Source of the DNA: Batkoa obscura
Lineage: Eukaryota; Entomophthoromycota; Entomophthoromycetes; Entomophthorales; Batkoaceae
DNA length: 64,000 nt
Assembly: GCA_030770535.1 (NCBI GenBank)
Contig: JASVEC010000029.1
Span: forward strand, 248,001 to 312,000
Direction of reading: 5' to 3'
The notes under the pieces are model-generated. The model made no database searches, was not told the DNA's origin, and saw only the letters and a list, made by a program, of their open reading frames with translations. Below are positions 1-11,304 of the stretch, piece by piece. Positions within the stretch are counted from its first letter, which is position 1. Every line of letters begins with the position of its first letter. The translations under genes and the position numbers were made by a program.

Positions 1-61
1 GATGATTTAATCTATTCAAAAAATAGAAAGCTATTTTAAAAATATATAGGGAACATCAAAG

Positions 62-69
62 TATATAAA
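62..69 (+). promoter_or_regulatory. TATA-box-like element of zinc-finger gene 1
   Basis: The sequence TATATAAA lies about 105 bp before the ATG at 172. The same octamer is found 92 bp before the ATG of the paralogue at 9355. In DNA this AT-rich, chance matches are common, so the support is only the recurring position. Confidence 0.4.
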
Positions 70-171
70 CTAAAGAAATTTCCTTAATTTTGAAAAGTTT
101 AATACTTATCTCCCTAGACAAACATCCCCCTAATAAATAATATCATAATTTGTGTTTTTGTAAATAATCCA

Positions 172-744
172 ATGTCTATCATTAATAACTCTATTCAAAA
201 CAAAACTCCTGCTCCTATTGGATATGATATTGTGAGCTATAGCTTAAAATTTAAAAAAGAAAAGCACAACGCTTACTATGCTCCTACTCCTAACCCAAGC
301 AGAAATGCTACTCCTACCGAAAACGGGGTCCTACCACCCATGAATTTTAATAATTATGCTCCAGATACAGCTTCTCTCCCATCATTATCTGACGTTATTA
401 AACATATAAATAGTTATAACACATCAAGGACGAGGAGCGAAATATCTAGTAGCGAACTCACAACACCCAAAGATGGTTGTTCATCTACCTTTGAAGATCC
501 TATGCATACAAAGAATGATAGGTTAATTATTAACCAAGTAAACAGCACCTTTAGTACGGTAGCTGGATTCCATCAAAAACGCCCACGTCGACTTTATTCA
601 GAAGTCAAACGTATATATAAATGTGAGCATCCGGGCTGCACAAAAGCTTATGGGGCTCTAAATCATTTGAATTCACACATCTTAAATCAAAACCATGGCC
701 AAAAAAGAAAAGCTTGTGAATTTTATCATTTAACTCGCCCCTAG
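172..744 (+). CDS. Single C2H2 zinc-finger protein, paralogue 1
   Basis: Intronless 190-residue protein. The N-terminal two thirds is polar and low-complexity, with an LPSLSDVI motif at residues 69-76. The C-terminal block has a basic linker KRPRR at 136-140, then one finger with C151, C156, H169 and H175 (Cx4Cx12Hx5H) containing the family core YGALNHLNSH, then a basic tail. This arrangement is known from fungal sequence-specific DNA-binding proteins, so a nuclear transcription factor is inferred. It is the first of six like-oriented paralogues within 23 kb. A TATA-like element lies upstream. The target sites and biological role are unknown. The start is the first ATG of the frame. Confidence 0.85.
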   Translation: MSIINNSIQNKTPAPIGYDIVSYSLKFKKEKHNAYYAPTPNPSRNATPTENGVLPPMNFNNYAPDTASLPSLSDVIKHINSYNTSRTRSEISSSELTTPKDGCSSTFEDPMHTKNDRLIINQVNSTFSTVAGFHQKRPRRLYSEVKRIYKCEHPGCTKAYGALNHLNSHILNQNHGQKRKACEFYHLTRP

Positions 745-793
745 ACATGTAATTTTTAGCATTAACTAGATATAGAGGTGGTTTGCTTGCCAC

Positions 794-2210
794 TTACTTC
801 TGTTTATTTAATAAATTGTATTTTGGTTCTCAAATAATTGATAATTTTGTATATTTTCTTTGAGTTTTCAAAATAATAGCAATATTACCGGGTTTTGATC
901 CTCTATAGATAAAATGGTATAAGACTAAATATAAAAAACTACTTATAAAAGAATATATTTAATAAGGTCATTTTAATTTACAATTGGGGTAAGCTATTTT
1001 AAAAAATTAAAGTTTTTTATTGATATTTATTAAATATCTAAATTAAGTTTTAAGAAAAATCCTTGTTCCAAAATAACAAATCACAGTTAATCCTTTCGTT
1101 TTTATTAAAAAAATATTCAAGTCACTTCAAGTTAATTTTGAGTTATTTGTTTTGTTTCAGAAAATGGCACTTTGGCTAATCATTGGTTTGAACAAAAATC
1201 GGCAAATGATATTTGAAAGCACTTAGTATAAGATTGCAAAATTTAAAATAGCAATTAGTTTAAACTATTTCCTTTAACCTAAATTCATGTTTTAATAATG
1301 GCTTTAATATTATATAATGATCATGAATGATAAATGTGGCGCTTTTTCAGTAGCAAAATTTTAAGAAATCGATTTAGGGTATATCATTCTTTTGAATATA
1401 AAAAATACTTATTTATAAGCAAGATTCTATTTTAGTAAGGTGTCAATGTTATGAAGTAAAACTCATACCTTGAATCGGTTAAATTTGTTAGTCGGTACAT
1501 TATTTATAAGTGCTTGGATTTAAAATTGAGTAAAATTGAGATTATAGTTTTAAAATTAAATAAATTTAGTTTTTATCAATTTAATTAAAAAATAAAATAC
1601 TATATTGCATAAATTGAGTCTCTTTTACTCTAGAATCAATCTCTTAATCGGCAATAAAATTTATATGACATCTCGGTCCAATAAATAAAGCTTTACGATC
1701 TATAATACAATTCCCCAGATGTATTATAACTCCTTTTTACTAAATGATAAAAGGTTGTTTTAAAAAAGAAAAATAACACCCACCTTTTAAAATACCCTTC
1801 GTTTCTTAGTATATATATGGTATCAATACATTTAATACTATTTAAGTATGTTTTAGGGTTTAATAAAAAAAAATGGAAATATATTAAAGTAATAAATTAG
1901 GTGATTTATATTCTAGATATACATATTATATCGATTGCTAACAAATGTTACGAAGTATATTTTTGTTGACTAATATATGTATTTATATTGAACATCAAAG
2001 GATATTAAGTAAATTATAATACATTTCGTTACATTATTAAAGTGGCGTATTGTTTATTTTAATGACGGTAGAATTTTTAATCAAAATAAAGTACAGTATT
2101 TAATTATTTAACGCCAGTATTTTTCCATACTTTCATTTGCCCCTTACTCGCTCTTTATACAAAATAATAGTATAAATGCAAATTATGGTAACTCTGGTAT
2201 CAAAATCAAA
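794..2210. other. AT-rich intergenic spacer between zinc-finger genes 1 and 2
   Basis: About 1.4 kb with no supported gene, RNA or recognised repeat. A TATAAAT at 2171-2177 lies 34 bp before the next start codon. The spacer is long for a compact fungal genome, which fits upstream control DNA for regulators, but no specific site is identified. Confidence 0.5.
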
Positions 2211-2801
2211 ATGAGTTATTTACTTTTACAAAATTCTTTGGAAAATAACATTTCTTTATATAACCCTAATACTTCCTCCTACCACTACTTCAATAATAGT
2301 CTTTTATCAGAACCTTCAGATAAATATAGCTCAAAGAGACCTAGTTTGAGCGAACCATTTATAAATATCCATCCTTCATGGGCAAAAAAGGATGATGGTC
2401 ATTTGCTTCCCAGTATTAATGAGATTCTTGGTGATGTAATGAGCAATCAAGACACTAACAAGCCATCAGTTCAACCACAAAAACTGCCTTCAATCCATTT
2501 GGTGCTTGGTGATATTTTATATCAAACTAAGGAAGATATTGACCAAATTAATGTAGCTAACCATGATCAAATATCATTTTCTCCAGCTTCAATTCAAGAA
2601 TTGGACTTCTTCAATATTGGTTCGTTCGAAAAAAGACCAAGAAGAAAATCAAGTGAAATTGACAGAAGGTTCAAATGCCCCTTTGAAAACTGTGATAAAA
2701 GCTATGGTGCACGTAGCCATTTAAAGTCTCATATTAAACTTAAGCATAATACTATTGAGCCATACAAGAAGATGAATATTACATCAGGTTACCAATACTA
2801 A
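2211..2801 (+). CDS. Single C2H2 zinc-finger protein, paralogue 2 (divergent)
   Basis: Intronless 196-residue protein. It is the most divergent member. Two near-repeat motifs, LPSINEILGDV at residues 66-76 and LPSIHLVLGDI at 92-102, look like an internal duplication of the short hydrophobic motif that most paralogues carry once. The linker KRPRR is at 141-145. The finger has C156, C161, H174 and H179, so its last spacing is four residues rather than five, and the family core reads YGARSHLKSH in place of YGTLNHLNSH. The altered helix residues suggest a different DNA preference. Nuclear DNA binding is inferred from the family; the function is unknown. Confidence 0.83.
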   Translation: MSYLLLQNSLENNISLYNPNTSSYHYFNNSLLSEPSDKYSSKRPSLSEPFINIHPSWAKKDDGHLLPSINEILGDVMSNQDTNKPSVQPQKLPSIHLVLGDILYQTKEDIDQINVANHDQISFSPASIQELDFFNIGSFEKRPRRKSSEIDRRFKCPFENCDKSYGARSHLKSHIKLKHNTIEPYKKMNITSGYQY

Positions 2802-4358
2802 GTTCTATCTTACTGGTTTTTTATTTTTTTATTCTTTTGTTATCCTTTCTAGTCACTAATGTAATAAACGTATTCAAAAGCAGTATGTATAGCTTATTTT
2901 ATACCTCCAAGCGCAAAACTTTTTCTAATTTCCAATTCATATGAATCTAAGCACTAAAGTATTACTTAAATGGTTGAAATTAAAATTACACATTGAATAA
3001 GAGTGTTATAATTTACTAACTATAATAATAAATATTTAGTAAAAGTAATTTGTTATTACTGAAGTTTTAAAACAAGTCATTATGTGTATGAATACTTATT
3101 ATTTTAAAAGAAAATGCTTCTCACCAACCTCTAAGTATATCAACAATACGATCTATTAGCGAAGAGTGGCTTATCCCTATGATTATAATTTTGATTTAAA
3201 CTTGGGATATAATAATAAATATACTCTGACTTAGGGAGCAGTTTTGAGGATATCACCTCAAGCGTAAAAAGACATTAAAGTTTTACAAGTACATACTTTT
3301 TTAAATTAAATATAGTTCTTTACTCTCTCAATTAATTGAATATATTATATAAAAATATAGTTGATTATATTGAATTTTGATTTATTTTATTTTTAAAACA
3401 TGGTTGATTGTTGTTTTAAAATTACGTTTCAAAATATTGTCTCAATCCAAATTTACATTCAAATATAACAATTTTAAGTAAAATTAACAATTCTTATTGA
3501 ATTGGACTTTTATAATCCGATAATTATAGCCCTCTATGGGCAAAAATTATTGTTCTTGATGAATACTAACATTTAAGGAAATTCAAATAACATTTACCAA
3601 ATAAGGTCATATGACAGCTCCAGCCAATCAGTTTTGTCCAGGCTATGAGGAATATTATCATCAAAAGCTGATTTTAATAAGGTTACTTAATAAAATACCT
3701 GTTATCCCAACTAATTTTTTGACCAAAACAGCACTCCAACATAGGTGGAAGAACCTTATTTTATTTCGCTTAAAGGAATAAGGATATTATTTAACTTAAT
3801 ATATATGCTACTACCTTGTTCATAAACATTGGAACTTTAAATTCACACGTTTAGTTGCTTTCATCTCTGGTTTACTACTCTTTTATTACTTTTTTAAACA
3901 TCAAGCTGTATTTTATATAAATTAAAATAAATATATGTTGGTAGTACTCGGTTCGTAGAATTCAAAAATCCGGAATAAAGCTCGTAATTCTACCACCTGG
4001 ATATTTATACTGTTTATTCTGGATTTATATTACCAAATAAAAAGTTATTCCAAGTATCTCAAATTTTAATTAGTAGCTTACTTTTATCTCTATTTTATAG
4101 TTTTAGTATCAAAGTCTAATTTAGATAATATTGACTATGTTTTATCATAGCACACTGTCGTCATAACCAATAAAAATATTTGAATATAAGTTTAATAGAT
4201 TGAATTACTTTATAGGCAGCCTAACTCAATATAAATTTATGGCATAAGTTATAGAACACACAATAGTTATGGTAATTTTTTTGATGCCATACTAATCTAG
4301 TTATATTTCCTATGTTAAATCACAATTTTCAAAAAAAAACTTTTCTTTTATTTTTATC
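2802..4358. other. AT-rich intergenic spacer between zinc-finger genes 2 and 3
   Basis: About 1.55 kb with no open frame of note. A slightly GC-richer stretch lies near 3600-3740. A TATAAATT at 4230-4237 lies about 120 bp before the next start. No repeat of MITE-A was seen here. Confidence 0.5.
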
Positions 4359-5177
4359 ATGAACCCCAAAAAAACGGATTTAATAAACACAAATAACCAT
4401 CTCAACCAAACTTCAAATGCTTATTATCAGAGTACTTCCTACACTACCTTACCTTATACACAGCAGACATATACAAATGACTCATCAGTATCAAAGGGTC
4501 GCTACAAAAATGAGATGAGTTATAGCTCGAGGCATTATTGCTATAATATTCCGCATCAAGATATGTATAGATCTAATCCAAACCAGCACCCCATACCTAA
4601 TGTATATAGAGAGCCAACAGAAAATGTCAAACTACCACCATTGAGGGATATTTTATCAGATGTCATTCCAAAGGGAGCATTAACTCCCATGGGACATAGA
4701 CTTAATGTCAATGGAAGTGGGCCAATATTTAGGGAATTGAAGCCTTATGAAACAAACAACTTAGACTACAAGCACGTGTCTCACAATGAGCAGATTCATA
4801 GAAGGTTTAGTTATAATGATAAGTTGGATTACCAAGGAAACAATTTTAATCACATTAATCGAGTTGCTCCGATCCAATCCAGAGGTTATGAAAGAGACCT
4901 TTATTACAACAATGCACATCTAATGGAATCGCGCCCGTTGGGGAAAGGAACTTTAACAAGTATAATCAAGCCTAAGAGAATAAGACGCAAGTTTGAAGAA
5001 ATTAATAGGGTGTTTGCATGCACTTATAGTAATTGTAAAAAATCCTATGGTACTTTAAATCATCTAAACTCACACATCGTACTTCAAAATCATGGTAAAA
5101 AGAAAACTCAGGCTGATTTCAGACATCTTCTTGAAAATAAAGATAATGAGCCAGAACCAAACTCGGCACCAAGTTAG
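4359..5177 (+). CDS. Single C2H2 zinc-finger protein, paralogue 3
   Basis: Intronless 272-residue protein. The N-terminal half is rich in Tyr, Asn, Ser and His. The hydrophobic motif LPPLRDILSDVI is at residues 92-103, the clearest version in the array. Linker KRIRR is at 206-210, followed by an acidic-basic helix (FEEINR) and one finger with C221, C226, H239 and H245 around YGTLNHLNSH. The short C-terminal tail is charged. The LPPL/LPPI pentad followed by aliphatic residues is known from many fungal regulators and may bind a co-factor; that role is inferred. It lies in the same orientation as its neighbours, with no intron. Confidence 0.86.
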   Translation: MNPKKTDLINTNNHLNQTSNAYYQSTSYTTLPYTQQTYTNDSSVSKGRYKNEMSYSSRHYCYNIPHQDMYRSNPNQHPIPNVYREPTENVKLPPLRDILSDVIPKGALTPMGHRLNVNGSGPIFRELKPYETNNLDYKHVSHNEQIHRRFSYNDKLDYQGNNFNHINRVAPIQSRGYERDLYYNNAHLMESRPLGKGTLTSIIKPKRIRRKFEEINRVFACTYSNCKKSYGTLNHLNSHIVLQNHGKKKTQADFRHLLENKDNEPEPNSAPS

Positions 5178-6120
5178 TAATACTCATCATTTCTATTAAT
5201 GTAACGTAATAAAAAATTTAATTTTTGGTTTATTTTAACAGTTGTGTATTTTTAGGAATAGCAGCCCAGTATTACATAATTGCTTTATTGTAATTGTTAA
5301 TAGAAATTACATTTTTAAATAAGATAGCGACGATAATGTTATCTTTTAGAACATTTTTAAATTCCTTTAATATCAAAAATAATATTTATAGTTCAAATCA
5401 TTTGTGTATAGTTAAAACAGATCTATTTTATTTTATGTTAGATTGTGTGCAATATTTTGATATACATTAAAACATATGTGTGCAAAGTAAATATTCGAGA
5501 TATATCGGTTTAGGGAAAATTCATATTGTATAGCTTTAGATAATCTGTGTCCACATTTATGCTATTAGAAATCAAGGAAAAAAATTGCTAATTTTAGCAC
5601 TTTCCGCGATACAATCAGCTCATCATTTTTGTGAATAAGTTTATTTAAGCAATTTTATAAATTTTTGGGTTTTATATTGTAAATAATGCTTAATATTGAT
5701 AATTCCGTGAATAAGTTTATTTAATTGAATATTCTTTTGGTTGATTATCATTCATCCAATTATATGATGTATGGACATATAAGAAATGTAAGGTGGTTTA
5801 ATATTTATCCATTTCAACATCTGACCAGCTAATATGATTAAAATAAAGTTCTGAATTTTTTTATGAAATCATATTAAACCATTTAAATGTGCTGTCAAAA
5901 TGGACTCCAGATAATCAATAATTATATATTCAATGAACTGGTAAAAAGGTTTTAAAAATTTATATTTAGTGTAGGTATTATTTTTATATAGCAAATCGAG
6001 CTGAGCTAATTCATTATAAATAAAATACTTGAACAGTTTACTTATAGAAGCAATGTGTAAAAAGTGGTCATAACAACTGTTAAATCGAAAACAATATTGA
6101 TACTCTAATCTCAGCCATAT

Positions 6121-6217
6121 GGAGGTGTTTTTTTTTGGTTTCATCACTTTTTCCATTTTTAAGCACTATTTGAGTAGAAAGGCTATCAGTAAAATCCTTG
6201 AACAAAAAAATACAGCC
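6121..6217 (+). mobile_element. MITE-A copy (forward)
   Basis: A copy of the short inverted-repeat element: a G-rich start with a T-tract, the core TTTCATCACTTTTTCC, an AAGCACTATTTGAG block and a terminal AAAAAAATACA. It is flanked on the left by ATAT. The 3' end is slightly decayed. Confidence 0.85.
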
Positions 6218-6616
6218 TAATATAAATTAATATATGATAAACGAAAATGGAAGCTTCAACATCGATTTCTAGAAAGTGTAATTAATATCAACTTTATTAT
6301 ATAAAAAATTAGTGTCTAAATGTTTGATTTAAATATAAATCTATAGTGCTTATCAATAAAAAGCATATAGTTTTATATGATATTAGCGGAATAATAATAT
6401 TGTATTTTGTATTAATATTTTGTTCTAATAATAATTAATATATTAAATTGATTTCAAAAGTCAAAATAATCAGCTTGATGAGGCAAAAAGCCAAACTTTA
6501 CAATATTAGATAAATTTTTATTAATTTATAATTTATAATTTATAAATATAATAAATATACTTTATCTATTATAGCATATATAAAGCTATCTTAAACTAGT
6601 TAAAGATAAATATCCC

Positions 6617-6715
6617 GTAAAAATGTATTTTTTTGCTTGAGAATTTTACTATCAATTTTTCCACTTAAGTAGCACTTGAAAAATAGAAAAAGTGATGAAA
6701 CCAGAAAAAACACCC
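6617..6715 (-). mobile_element. MITE-A copy (reverse)
   Basis: Reverse-oriented copy: ATGTATTTTTTTG at the left, the complemented core GAAAAAGTGATGAAACC, then a terminal CACCC. The G-run of the left end has decayed. Confidence 0.8.
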
Positions 6716-7005
6716 TTATATATTATTTATATAATATACGGGGATGTCCGAATTGGTTTTATTTTTTTATCCAATTTTTAGATATTTTATATTTTATATT
6801 TTAAAAACCTTGCTTAAAATTCTATAAAAATAGATTTTTTATTAAAAAGTAAAAGTACTTGACATAATTTTAAATTATTTTATTATAATTTATATTATAA
6901 GTTAGGAAAATTTCTATTAAATTTAATAGAAATGCTTATATTAGCAAAGCTTTTTCTAATATAATCTATATATTAGTATTAGTAACTTGAGTAATGTTAA
7001 CATTT

Positions 7006-7105
7006 GGGGGTGTTTTTTTTTGGTTTCATTACTTTTTCCATTTTTTAAGCGCTATTTAAGTGGAAAAACTGCTAGTAAAATTCTTAAACAAAAAAATACA
7101 TCCCC
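7006..7105 (+). mobile_element. MITE-A copy abutting a solo LTR
   Basis: Well-preserved copy of 100 bp running from GGGGGTGTTTTTTTTTGG to AATACATCCCC. Its last base is followed at once by the start of a solo LTR. Confidence 0.9.
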
Positions 7106-7570
7106 TATGAAAGTTAGTACTCAGTGGTTGGAGTTAAAAGCAGTTTTTGCTTGATTAACTTGCCTTGAGTCGAACGGTCTTAGTTTATGTAACTAAAATA
7201 GACTTAAATGAATGAGAGTAATACGTAATAAGTTACGAACTATGTAAAACAAATAGAATAGAAGATACTACTGTAAAATCTACGTAAGACGTTGTCAGAA
7301 AGACTTAGTGGCTTCATTAATAGTACGATATCAGGGAGTAATTCAGTTAAAAAGCCTCGAGTTATCATATTGAAGAATCTCTTTTATACTCCAACAAGTA
7401 TGAATATCAAAACGAGAGGATAATGCTCTTTGCAATGTGGAGTTATAAATTCTCACAGCAAATCAAAATGAGGGACTCTGACTTGATTGTATTTGAACTT
7501 GAGAACACAACAACTTAAGTGATTGTTGCGTTATAATCAATCCGAGAGCTAAATAAAGCAATATTTCACA
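7106..7570 (+). repeat. Solo LTR of a Ty3/gypsy-like family (fossil)
   Basis: About 465 bp related over most of its length to the LTRs of the element at 34950-42502. It runs from a decayed TGTGAAAG-like start to TATTTCACA. It shares the TTAGTTTATGT, ATAAGTTAC and AAAAAGCCTCGAGTTAT blocks and a TTTTATACTCC motif. No internal retroelement sequence lies beside it, so it is a solo LTR. Differences from the intact LTR show it is older. Confidence 0.8.
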
Positions 7571-8970
7571 GATTGTTGTGATACATAATTTTATTTAAAT
7601 TTATACATTTTTTGATCAAATCACAAAATTTCAACGTTAGTTTTTTTGATTTAATTTGTTTTTAATCGATTACTAGAAAAACATTTCATTATTTGTTCAA
7701 TTTTTTTTATAATAACCATAATAGCTGAAAATCTTGTATAATAGCTTTTTATAAATGTTCAAGTTTTTTGTCCAAAATAAAAACCATTTTGAAACAAAAT
7801 ATTAGAATATTGCAATTTTGTATCTTTACTAATAATTTGTCAAAAAAACCAAGATTATCTATAAAAACTCTTACAAATATTATTTACAGGTTTTTATTGC
7901 AAAGTTGAAGATTTATTTAAAAGTTTATTTAAATTTCGAACTTTTTAATAAGTAGATAAAGTACTAAAATAAAATCAATATACTTGTGTACTTTAGTTTT
8001 AAACCTGTTAGCTTCTATAAATAATATATATTTGTTTACTTTTTGAACTATTGGTATTAAAATAAAACTTCAATTTGATATGTTTTGATATAATTTTAAA
8101 AATATTAAAATTATAGGCTTAAATATTATCTTTAAAGTATTTTCAATACACTAGTATCATAGTAAAGTAGAGTTTTATTAATTTAATTACTGTTTATTTT
8201 TGTCACGTTTAAGTAAAAATGCTGATGATGGGTGATATGATTAATTAAATAGAAGCAACTCTTTTACAAGTTGAATCATAATCAATTTGTATGATTTTAT
8301 ATACTACAAGGGCTTCTTTAAAATATAATATAAAACTGCTTTGAGCAACAATTGAATTAGTTAAATAAACCTATAAAATTTATTAATAAAGCTATATCAT
8401 GAGCTTATTGTAGAAATCATTTTTGAAAGCAGAAACACTTTACCCTTTAGTACTTTTATAGGATAATGAAATTGTTTAATGAAAATAACAATTTTTTAAA
8501 TTTTTATTCAAATCTTATTAAAGCATTTGATTATCTAAGTAAACTTTTTACTATACAAAGCACCTTGCAGTAAAAAAACTGTTTTAAAAATAATAGCTGT
8601 TATTGGATACGAGTATTAATTGATATTTATAAAAATATTAAACAAAATTTATATTTTTTATGTATAGTTTGATAAGAAGTATAGTTGCAAAAATAAATAA
8701 CATAAACTTTAATAAACTGATCAGTTATATTAAATTAAATAAGTTGAAATAAATTAAATAAAAATCATAGTTTATTTATTCAGTTTATCTTATAGTATAA
8801 CTGATAAAAAATAGTTGTTTACAAGTATAGTAATAACTCGTTTAAATCCTTATCCAATGATTAAAAAAGTATATAGAAATTGAAATATTGATTGATTAAA
8901 GTAGTGATCTAAAGTAGTGTATATTCGATATTGTATAACATAGGATAGTTTATTAAAGCGTGCTTTTTAT

Positions 8971-9020
8971 GAGGGGGAAGGGTTGAAATGAAAAAGGGAA
9001 GGTTGGGGTAATAGGTAAGA
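8971..9020 (+). promoter_or_regulatory. Purine-rich, GC-elevated block upstream of gene 4
   Basis: A G/A-rich run (GAGGGGGAAGGG, AAAAAGGGAAGG, TTGGGG) that contrasts with the surrounding AT-rich DNA. It lies about 340-390 bp before the start of zinc-finger gene 4. A protein-binding or nucleosome-free role is inference only. Confidence 0.25.
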
Positions 9021-9255
9021 TGCAAAAAACAAGTTTATTTTAATAAATTATCTTCCCAATTGTTGAAACGCCCGAATAGGCCAATAAAAACATCTTATTC
9101 AAACGAATAACATGTCACTATTTGATTATAGATTGGATGGAAAATATTGGTGTCATTTCTCATTACAGTGGACGGTTTGAGGATTACTAAAAGAAACTAA
9201 TTTGACTGGAAAACTACTCATTATATCTCCTTTTTTTACTTTACAAAAATAACGG

Positions 9256-9263
9256 TATATAAA
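9256..9263 (+). promoter_or_regulatory. TATA-box-like element of zinc-finger gene 4
   Basis: TATATAAA followed by CAAAG, about 92 bp before the ATG at 9355. It is identical to the octamer upstream of paralogue 1. Confidence 0.42.
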
Positions 9264-9354
9264 CAAAGTATTTAAAAATATTTCAATTTTTTATAAAATT
9301 ATTTCTATTACATTGCCAAATATATTTATAAAAATTTAGAATATAATAAACATA

Positions 9355-10398
9355 ATGAATAATATCTCCAATAACTTTGACTGTGGCAGTAGTAATAATA
9401 TCTTAAATGACAACCTAAACTCTTATTATTTTAATCAATATTCATCTTCAATTAATATATTACCTCCTTCACTACCATACAAATCTACCGACAGTAATGA
9501 TGGGATTAATAATATAAGTGACTTCAGTAGTAATAAAGCTAATATGAGCACATTCTCTTCTTTACCATATGATCAACAACAACCACTCAAGGTTGATATT
9601 AACGATTATGCACAATTTGTCAATATGGATTTCTATCCTCACCCTGAAATGGCCAAAACAATAAGTGCTAGTGATAATTCTGAACCATCACCTAATTCTA
9701 ATTCTTTCAATTCTCCAATATTTCAAAATGAGATTAATAATGGGAATTCATTGTTAAATAACTATAACGCCAATATAAAATTGGAACTAAAAGAACAATT
9801 TAATGATTCCTCGTTACAGTTTGATAATAGTACCAAAGGAAATAGTGAATATTATAGTCAAGGTCAATTTACTACAATGCCTAGTTTAAAAACAATGAAC
9901 AATAGCAGCAATGGTGCTATAAATAACTTTAGTTTACTTAATAATGCTTCTACACCCACTTTAACAAACAACATACCTAGTTCAATGGATTTATTAAACA
10001 ATTACCCCTTAAATAACAACCCTCTATTCCACCCACGCTTAAACTACCCATCTTCAGCTTATCCTAATGGTTATTATAATTCAAATATGCTACAGACATG
10101 GCAAGAGATGCTTACGAAAGGATATGGTAGTCACAGTAGTATGTTTGGATTAAATAATAGCAATCGCAAAACTTACTCTTTTGTTACCATGAACGCTACT
10201 AAAACACGTAAAAGACATCGTAGAAAGCATGAAGAGATCGAAAGACTATATAAATGCACACATGGAAATTGTGATAAGTCATATGGTACATTGAATAATT
10301 TGAATGCTCATATTACCATGCAAAAGCACGGGAATAAAAAGTCGGCGTTTGAGTTCAAAGCTATTCTAAGAAAGGCCAAATCCAAAGTTCTAAACTGA
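9355..10398 (+). CDS. Single C2H2 zinc-finger protein, paralogue 4 (longest)
   Basis: Intronless 347-residue protein and the longest member. The N-terminal 270 residues are dominated by Asn and Ser (many short poly-Asn runs) and form a likely disordered activation or prion-like region. The LPPI/LPPL hydrophobic motif is not clearly present; weak matches are LPPSLPY at 36-42 and MPSLKT at 175-180. Linker KRHRR is at 286-290, then KHEEIERLYK, then a finger with C301, C306, H319 and H325 around YGTLNNLNAH, and a Lys-rich tail. Nuclear transcription factor inferred. It has the largest flanking spacers of the array (4.2 kb and 7.7 kb). Confidence 0.87.
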   Translation: MNNISNNFDCGSSNNILNDNLNSYYFNQYSSSINILPPSLPYKSTDSNDGINNISDFSSNKANMSTFSSLPYDQQQPLKVDINDYAQFVNMDFYPHPEMAKTISASDNSEPSPNSNSFNSPIFQNEINNGNSLLNNYNANIKLELKEQFNDSSLQFDNSTKGNSEYYSQGQFTTMPSLKTMNNSSNGAINNFSLLNNASTPTLTNNIPSSMDLLNNYPLNNNPLFHPRLNYPSSAYPNGYYNSNMLQTWQEMLTKGYGSHSSMFGLNNSNRKTYSFVTMNATKTRKRHRRKHEEIERLYKCTHGNCDKSYGTLNNLNAHITMQKHGNKKSAFEFKAILRKAKSKVLN

Positions 10399-11262
10399 TC
10401 GAACTTATAAATTTTGTCCTTTGTATTCAAGTTTTTATTATATATTTAAATTAACCTTTGATAAACATCTCCTTATTTTTTGTTTAAAAAATAAAATTAT
10501 TTTTTTGTAATTTTTGGTTTTGCTTTGCCATCATATGTATAGTTACTTGTTTTGCTTTCTATATCTCCTTTTTCAAATATCCTTATTTCCTGTTTTATAA
10601 AATAAAATGAAGGATAAAATCAATAACATTTGACGTTATTGAATTTTAATTCTAAAATTATGATCTGTTTCTTAAAGGAATACTTGAGACACTTAATTTT
10701 TTCGATAGTGTTGTTATTGTGATATAAATCCACATATAATTAATGTGAAATATCCTATCCAAGTACTTTTAAGTATAAACTCAATTTATTTATTTAACTC
10801 CTTTATTATTGAATTGTAAGTTGTTATCAAGCTTTTGTTTGTTTACTTTATCAAAGCAAACATTCTTTTGGTAATACACCCTAACTTACCTCGGCTTTTT
10901 TATTAGCTTATAAACCCAATTGGTATCAGTTATTAAAAAATTGAAAATTTGTTACAGAAAAATAATATACAAATATTATGTTGTGATATTGTAAAAGTAG
11001 TTTAAATAGCTTAGATTATGAAAATCAAAAAAGTGAATGGCCACTATTTAGTTATTATAAAGTAAAATAATGTAGCGTAGTATTCAACTTTGTTTATTTA
11101 TTGTTATTTTTTAAACTCATTTACTATTTTATGCGAAATATCAACATTAAAAAATCCCTTAATCACGAATCTAATAATGTTTATTTAGTAAAGTATTTGT
11201 GTGCATCACATTCCAAGATTTAAGAAATCTCTTAAATCGTAAAATTTAATTTGACTTTTAAA

Positions 11263-11304
11263 ATATTTTATTTTTATATTGGCATATTTTATTTTTATAT
11301 TGGC
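11263..11304. repeat. Tandem duplication, 2 x 21 bp
   Basis: The unit ATATTTTATTTTTATATTGGC occurs twice head to tail with no visible mismatch. Confidence 0.85.

Larger units (their letters stand above)
5178..9354. other. 4.2-kb repeat-bearing intergenic region
   Basis: No gene is supported. The stretch holds three MITE-A copies, a solo LTR (7106-7570) and a purine-rich block at 8971-9020. The rest is about 80% AT. The final 400 bp before gene 4 is less degenerate and may be promoter DNA. Confidence 0.55.

Noticed and set aside
5869-6156. Minus-strand open frame of 95 codons
   Set aside because: Its start lies inside a MITE-A copy and the protein shows no domain or paralogue; it is a chance frame.
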